Assembly (NCBI GenBank): GCA_945883495.1
Contig: CAMCXS010000010.1
Coordinates: forward strand, 1-64,000
Direction: 5' to 3'
DNA: 64,000 bases
Source of the DNA: Akkermansia muciniphila
GTDB lineage: Bacteria; Verrucomicrobiota; Verrucomicrobiia; Verrucomicrobiales; DEV007
In this document: positions 59,907 through 64,000 of the stretch, in pieces
Layout of the letters: each line of letters begins with the position of its first letter
Position numbering within the stretch: position 1 is the stretch's first letter
Translations under genes and position numbers: made by a program
The notes under the pieces: generated by a model
Databases searched by the model: none
Seen by the model: the letters and a program-made list of their open reading frames with translations, nothing else
Told to the model about the DNA's origin: nothing

Positions 59907-60647
59907 ATGACGATCGAACGGGATGAAAATGGGCGGCCTTACTTTGGCCGTTGGGAAACGGCGATTCAGGTCCTGATCGTCCTGAATTTGGTCACATTCG
60001 CCCTGGAGACGCTTCCTGACCTGAGCCACCAGGCGACGCGCCTCCTCAACGGTTTCGAGCTCTTCTCCGTCACGATCTTCCTGGCGGAGTACGCTCTCCG
60101 AGTCCGCTTCTCGCGGCCCCATCAAGGCTATGTCTTTTCGTTTTTCGGCATCATCGACCTGCTCTCGATCTTGCCGTCCCTCCTCGCGCTGAACGTCGAT
60201 CTGCGCTCCATCCGAATCTTCCGGCTGTTGCGTCTATTCCGGATTCTCAAATTAGCCCGCTATGGTCCAACCGTCCGGCGCCTCCAACGCGCGTTCGAGA
60301 TCGCCCGGGACGAACTGGTCGTTTTTGGAGCGGTATCGGTCATCTTTCTCTACCTTGCCGCCGTCGGCATCTACCACTTCGAGCACGACGCGCAGCCGGA
60401 AGTCTTCTCCTCCGTGTTCCACAGCCTCTGGTGGGCGACGACGACGTTCACCACCGTTGGCTACGGGGATGCCTATCCGGTCACGGTTGGCGGCCGGTTG
60501 TTCACCTTCGTCGTCTTGGTATTTGGGCTCGGTATCGTGGCGGTACCAACTGGATTGATTGCCGCCGCCTTGACGAAGGCCCGCGAAGAGGAGCGCCAAG
60601 CCGCTGCCTCCGCCCCCGCGCGCAAACGGCGAGTCAAACAGCCATAA
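59907..60647 (+). CDS. Voltage-gated-type potassium channel
   Basis: 246 aa with six membrane segments. S1-S3 span about 20-110 (LIVLNLVTFALE, ELFSVTIFLAEYALRV, FFGIIDLLSILPS). The S4-like helix LRSIRIFRLLRLFRILKLARY carries arginines at every third place. The pore loop WWATTTFTTVGYGDAYPV carries the K+ selectivity filter TVGYGD, followed by S6 (FTFVVLVFGLGIVAVPTGLIA). The C-terminus is short, basic and without a ligand domain, so it is a plain Kv-like channel. Starts 65 bp after htrA on the same strand; converges on the sulfotransferase gene. Confidence 0.93.
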   Translation: MTIERDENGRPYFGRWETAIQVLIVLNLVTFALETLPDLSHQATRLLNGFELFSVTIFLAEYALRVRFSRPHQGYVFSFFGIIDLLSILPSLLALNVDLRSIRIFRLLRLFRILKLARYGPTVRRLQRAFEIARDELVVFGAVSVIFLYLAAVGIYHFEHDAQPEVFSSVFHSLWWATTTFTTVGYGDAYPVTVGGRLFTFVVLVFGLGIVAVPTGLIAAALTKAREEERQAAASAPARKRRVKQP

Positions 60648-60666
60648 GCCAACAATCCAGCTCCCT

Positions 60667-61842
60667 TCACCCCACCACTTCGATGTGGCCAGGTAGCTCG
60701 CTAGGCCATTCCCGGAAGGAGAAGTCCCACTCCCGCTGAATGCGGTCCACGGTGGCTCGTGGCATTCGGTGCTTGTTGCGTTCGTAATTCTGAAGGCTGT
60801 CGGCGTAGGGATCGATTTTGGCGAACGCCTCGGCCTGATTCGGAAGCTTCAGGTAGTCGTAAATGCGCCGGATCTCCTCGTGGGGAGTCGCGGTGATCGC
60901 CTCGTAGGTGGTTTCCACCAAGTCCGCGGAGGGAATGGCGGGCCGTTGCTCCAGATACCCCGTGAGCAGGCGACGGTATTTGTGAAAGACCATCTCCTCG
61001 AAGTTGATGTCGTGGAAATCTTGCCAGGCGAAGGCCTGCATCAGCCGGAAGTAGCGGTTTAGGCTGGACGCGTAAACCTCATACGGATTGCGATGGATGT
61101 AGATGAACCGGGCCCCCGGGAACAATTCCTTAAGTAGCTGGATTCTCGCCGTGGAAGGCGGATTTTTGAAGAGCAGCTGCTTGCCACCGTGCGCCAAACT
61201 CAGCTTTTTGACCAACGTAAGGTAGGCTTGCTTGAAGCCCTCGAGCTCCTCGACCGTGACCCCCTCAAAAAACACCGTGCGAGCGAAATGGCGCAGCATG
61301 TTTTGGGGGAAGTAATAGGCCGCATAGTAACCGAGCGGATTCAAACTCCCCAGTGCCATTTCCTCCTCTTGCGGGGTGTCGATCGTCAGTTCCACGTTGT
61401 CATAGCCGCGCTTCTTCGGCAGCACGCTGGCCACGAGATCCCGGGCCATTCCTTTGGTGCCGCCCCCCAGAAGGTTGTGCGGCAGCGCCGTCTGCCCGAA
61501 GTCCAAAAAGCGGAACTGCGGATCTTGGCTGAGCACATTGTGCAAGTGCGTCGTCCCGCTGCGCCAATGCCCCACGATGAACACCGGATCCACCGGGATC
61601 TGATGCCTCTGCACCCTTGCCCCCCACCGGAGCTTCTCCATGCAGCTGAACGGGTGACGCGCCAATACAGATAGCACCGCGATGACCCGCTGCGGCCGGC
61701 TCCGGCTGCTAAAGCCCGAATTTTGGGAAAGGTGCGCCAAGAACGTATCTACATCGCACCCGCCGAGCGGATGGAGAATCGGGGGACGCTCTTTGAGAGC
61801 CCGTTCCACCGACCATCGGGTTCCTTCACCAGTTCCACTCAT
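60667..61842 (-). CDS. Sulfotransferase family protein
   Basis: 391 aa. The PAPS-binding 5'-phosphosulfate loop is seen in VFIVGHWRSGTTHLHNVL (about 96) and the 3'-phosphate motif in FIYIHRNPYEVYASSLNRY (about 228). LFKNPPSTARIQLL contributes the Lys usual in the loop near the active site. This is the family that sulfates carbohydrates, lipids or tyrosines; the acceptor cannot be read. PVC genomes often have many such genes, together with sulfatases. Cytosolic, no signal peptide. 67 bp downstream of crcB on the same strand and possibly co-transcribed. Confidence 0.88.
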   Translation of the reverse strand: MSGTGEGTRWSVERALKERPPILHPLGGCDVDTFLAHLSQNSGFSSRSRPQRVIAVLSVLARHPFSCMEKLRWGARVQRHQIPVDPVFIVGHWRSGTTHLHNVLSQDPQFRFLDFGQTALPHNLLGGGTKGMARDLVASVLPKKRGYDNVELTIDTPQEEEMALGSLNPLGYYAAYYFPQNMLRHFARTVFFEGVTVEELEGFKQAYLTLVKKLSLAHGGKQLLFKNPPSTARIQLLKELFPGARFIYIHRNPYEVYASSLNRYFRLMQAFAWQDFHDINFEEMVFHKYRRLLTGYLEQRPAIPSADLVETTYEAITATPHEEIRRIYDYLKLPNQAEAFAKIDPYADSLQNYERNKHRMPRATVDRIQREWDFSFREWPSELPGHIEVVG

Positions 61843-61909
61843 CCGGCCAACCTATTCACCCCGGGAGCTTTGAAAAAAAAGTGTTTTCACCATGATTTTT
61901 CACCTACGT

Positions 61910-62290
61910 TCAAGATCGCAGGAAGACCGTTACCTGATAAGCTCCCGTCAACGCGATTAGACCCGCCGCCACGCTGCCTCCCGCGTTGAGTGCTGCCAGC
62001 CCGATGTGTCCATGCCGCCACATCTGGAAGGTGTCGCCGCTCAAAGTGGAAAAGGTCGTCAAGCTCCCTAGAAATCCGGTCACCACCAGCAAGCGCACCT
62101 CATCCGAGATCCAGCGCGTCTGCTCCGTCAGGGCGATTACGATGCCCATCATGGCGCATCCAACCATGTTCACCACAAAGATCCCCCACGGAAAGCCAGC
62201 CCCCGCCCATCTGGTAATGCACCCAGCCACACCGTAGCGAGCCAATGCCCCAGCGATTCCCCCCAAACTCACGAGCAAACACGCTTTCAC
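61910..62290 (-). CDS. crcB: Fluoride channel CrcB (Fluc)
   Basis: 126 aa from GTG 62290, giving KACLLVSLGGIAGALARYGVAG as the usual CrcB start. The longer frame to 62488 adds non-family sequence. Family motifs: NMVGCAMMGIV (Asn of the pore, about 41) and GFLGSLTTFSTLSGD (about 74, with the phenylalanine/serine track), four membrane helices in all. Small Fluc proteins form dual-topology dimers that export fluoride. No crcB-type fluoride riboswitch was recognised upstream. The Na+/H+ antiporter lies 204 bp upstream. Confidence 0.93.
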   Translation of the reverse strand: MKACLLVSLGGIAGALARYGVAGCITRWAGAGFPWGIFVVNMVGCAMMGIVIALTEQTRWISDEVRLLVVTGFLGSLTTFSTLSGDTFQMWRHGHIGLAALNAGGSVAAGLIALTGAYQVTVFLRS

Positions 62291-62494
62291 CGGCTCGCAG
62301 CCAAGCCTGATTCTCGGAAGGTGCCAACTGCCATTCCACTTTGTTTTTGCCCGACGTGGCCAGCACACGCGCAGCAGTCTGTAGACGGAAACAGGGGAAG
62401 GAAAACCTAGTCGCCACTCACGGCCTCCGACACCACACGGAGACGCGCTCGACAAACCAGGCACGAAGGCGTGGAGACGGAGTTTCATTTCATC

Positions 62495-63994
62495 TCAATG
62501 GGCGCCCTCGACGGCCGCCGGGACCGTCTCTGGCAACCGAAATACCTCTTCCACGTCACCATCCGGAACAAACATGAAGCAGAGCGCCACGATCAGGGTT
62601 GGGATGATTGCGCCCAAGGCCAAGTAGAGAGGCTGCACGCCGTCTCCAAAAAAGCGTCCTAGAATGGCTTGCCCAGCCGGGTTCGGCGCGTTCGCGATCA
62701 CGGTCAAGCCGCCCCCCGTCACCGCGCCGGCCAGCACCGCATACTTGATTTCCGCGCTCAATCCCTCCACTTGGCTCGCCAGGTACGTGATCGCCGCGTT
62801 GTCGTTGAACGAGGTCAAGATCGTCGCCCCGATGAACATCGGCCACTTCGTCAAGCTCGCCAGGATCGGGCCGAGCCACCAGCCCTGCAGGCCTCCGTGA
62901 ATCACCAAGCTCGCGAGGAAAAACCCGACAAGGATCGGCCCGCGCAGATTGATTTCGCTCTGGTGGTGGGCAGTGGCTTGCGAGAACGCCAGGAAGAAGA
63001 GAAACGCCCCCACGAAGAGCGGCGGGTAATGGGAAAACATCACCGTCCACGCCATGAACCCGAGATGAGTCACGGTCACGAACAACGGGATCGGCCGCTC
63101 CACGAACTTCACGTCGCCCAAGCCGTCCCCATCATGGTCCTCCGCGCGGTGCATCATTGCCTCCAGTTCATTCCGGAAAATGAAGAAGTAAGCCATCGCT
63201 GAAATGACAATCCCGGTCAGAGCTTTGGCTCCGAAGTGTGCAAACATCTCCGGCGTAGTGAGGTCCCAAGCGCGGGCCACCATGAGCACCGGCGGTGCGG
63301 CGAAGTTCGTCATCACGCCCCCAACGGAAACATTCACGAACAACAACCCCAAGGTTCCATAGGCGAAGAGCTGAGAAGGCTTCAGCACGTAAAATTTCCG
63401 CGCCAGCAACATCGCGGAAATCGTCATCGCCCCCGGCTCGGTGATCAACGACCCAAGCAGCGGCCCGGCCATCATGATCGAGAGCCACCAAGCGGCTGGC
63501 GTCTCTTTTCCCGCCTTGGCGAAGAGACTCAGGCAACGCTCCGCGAACTGCAGAATGGGACGGGTGGAGGCCAACGCCATGATGATGACCACAAACAACG
63601 GCTCCGTGAAGTTCACATGATCCATCAGGTAGGTCTTCATCGACTCAACGCTGTGGAAGGCCGACATCGCCACGAGAAGCACGACCACCCAAATCCCAAA
63701 GATCGCTTCCACCTCACCGAAGAAGTGGAGAATGGTGCCCCGGAAGCTGACGAGGTCCGTGGCATAGGTGGATTCCCCGCGGGCGGCCCGTTCCCGCCGG
63801 ACGTTGGCTTCATGGTCGTGCTGCACCTTGTGGGCCAGCTTGGTGATGTTGACCGCCGCGAAGGTGTGTAGAATCGCCAGCAAGAAAATGATCGAAGCCA
63901 CCACCAAGAACGGCTCCGCCTTGGCCCGGTAAGCCAATTTGGCCCCAGTCTCGATGATTCCCGCCTTCGCCTCCTCACCCGGGAATTCCTTCAT
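62495..63994 (-). CDS. Putative Na+/H+ antiporter
   Basis: 499 aa with about eleven membrane segments and a charged loop (about 60-85; KVQHDHEANVRRERAARG). The sequence belongs with the putative Na+/H+ antiporter family (IT/ArsB-NhaD superfamily): AGPLLGSLITEPGAMTISAMLL (about 176), GVMTNFAAPPVLMVA (about 226) and TSFNDNAAITYLASQ (about 391), the last two with the buried Asn and Asp of NhaD-like transporters. Start ATG 63994 is 7 bp from the window end, so upstream context is unknown. Ion choice is inferred, not shown. Confidence 0.85.
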   Translation of the reverse strand: MKEFPGEEAKAGIIETGAKLAYRAKAEPFLVVASIIFLLAILHTFAAVNITKLAHKVQHDHEANVRRERAARGESTYATDLVSFRGTILHFFGEVEAIFGIWVVVLLVAMSAFHSVESMKTYLMDHVNFTEPLFVVIIMALASTRPILQFAERCLSLFAKAGKETPAAWWLSIMMAGPLLGSLITEPGAMTISAMLLARKFYVLKPSQLFAYGTLGLLFVNVSVGGVMTNFAAPPVLMVARAWDLTTPEMFAHFGAKALTGIVISAMAYFFIFRNELEAMMHRAEDHDGDGLGDVKFVERPIPLFVTVTHLGFMAWTVMFSHYPPLFVGAFLFFLAFSQATAHHQSEINLRGPILVGFFLASLVIHGGLQGWWLGPILASLTKWPMFIGATILTSFNDNAAITYLASQVEGLSAEIKYAVLAGAVTGGGLTVIANAPNPAGQAILGRFFGDGVQPLYLALGAIIPTLIVALCFMFVPDGDVEEVFRLPETVPAAVEGAH

Positions 63995-64000
63995 CCGGGT

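Noticed and set aside
62291-62494. Fluoride riboswitch before crcB
   Set aside because: The 204-bp upstream gap does not show the conserved crcB-motif pseudoknot and GG...CC blocks that I could align by eye.

Overview
The window is GC-rich (roughly 60% or more), densely coded, chromosomal DNA. No rRNA lies in it, so the organism is inferred from gene content. Large membrane-anchored PknB-type kinases carrying SUMF1 or leucine-rich-repeat sensor parts, DUF4175-like coiled-coil membrane proteins, a MoxR/DUF58/VWA operon fused to an ABC exporter, and many long secreted proteins of unknown function together point to the PVC superphylum, most likely Verrucomicrobiota. There are no insertion sequences, phage genes, CRISPR arrays or replication origins that I can recognise.

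Layout. 1-13.3 kb is mainly housekeeping: the end of a variant uvrA, a lactate permease, a class I aminotransferase, prmA, tRNA-Gly(GCC), trpC, a GAF/PAS hybrid histidine kinase, a membrane-anchored TAXI protein and a formaldehyde dehydrogenase pair. 13.4-21.2 kb holds an NHL-repeat protein, trpF, a peculiar repeat element beside a duplicated trpF 3' end, Mn-type sodA and sbcDC. 21.6-30.1 kb is a signalling block: a kinase with three SUMF1 domains, convergent with a two-gene unit of an LRR kinase and an FHA-GAF-adenylate cyclase. 30.1-30.9 kb is a gene-free, repeat-rich gap.

30.9-44.5 kb is one continuous minus-strand gene string of eleven genes, every gap 13 bp or less, most junctions being 4-bp ATGA overlaps. 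It runs dtd, TPR-thioredoxin-fold protein, YkgJ protein, coiled-coil membrane protein, MoxR ATPase, secreted/membrane protein, ABC ATPase, ABC permease, DUF58, VWA/BatA-like protein, tetraheme cytochrome c. 44.6-50.2 kb carries cysE, a SprT-like protease, a small Cys protein, a MarR regulator with a readable promoter/operator, moeA and a DedA protein. 50.3-58.5 kb is a second overlapping minus-strand operon: a 1102-aa DUF4175-like protein, a secreted protein, an alpha/alpha-toroid protein and a 1023-aa secreted protein ending in a TlpA-like thioredoxin domain. 58.7-64 kb holds an HtrA protease, a voltage-gated-type K+ channel, a sulfotransferase, a CrcB fluoride channel and an Na+/H+ antiporter.

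The most unusual structure is a composite non-coding element found twice (15.59-15.81 kb and, inverted, 30.35-30.84 kb). Each copy has an array of about six 21-bp units with a TCAATG core, followed in the same orientation by a conserved motif of about 60 bp. At the first site the motif abuts, to the base, an 89%-identical second copy of the last 80 codons of trpF whose differences fall mostly at third codon positions. This looks like an element that has replaced, or recombined with, the 3' end of a host gene.
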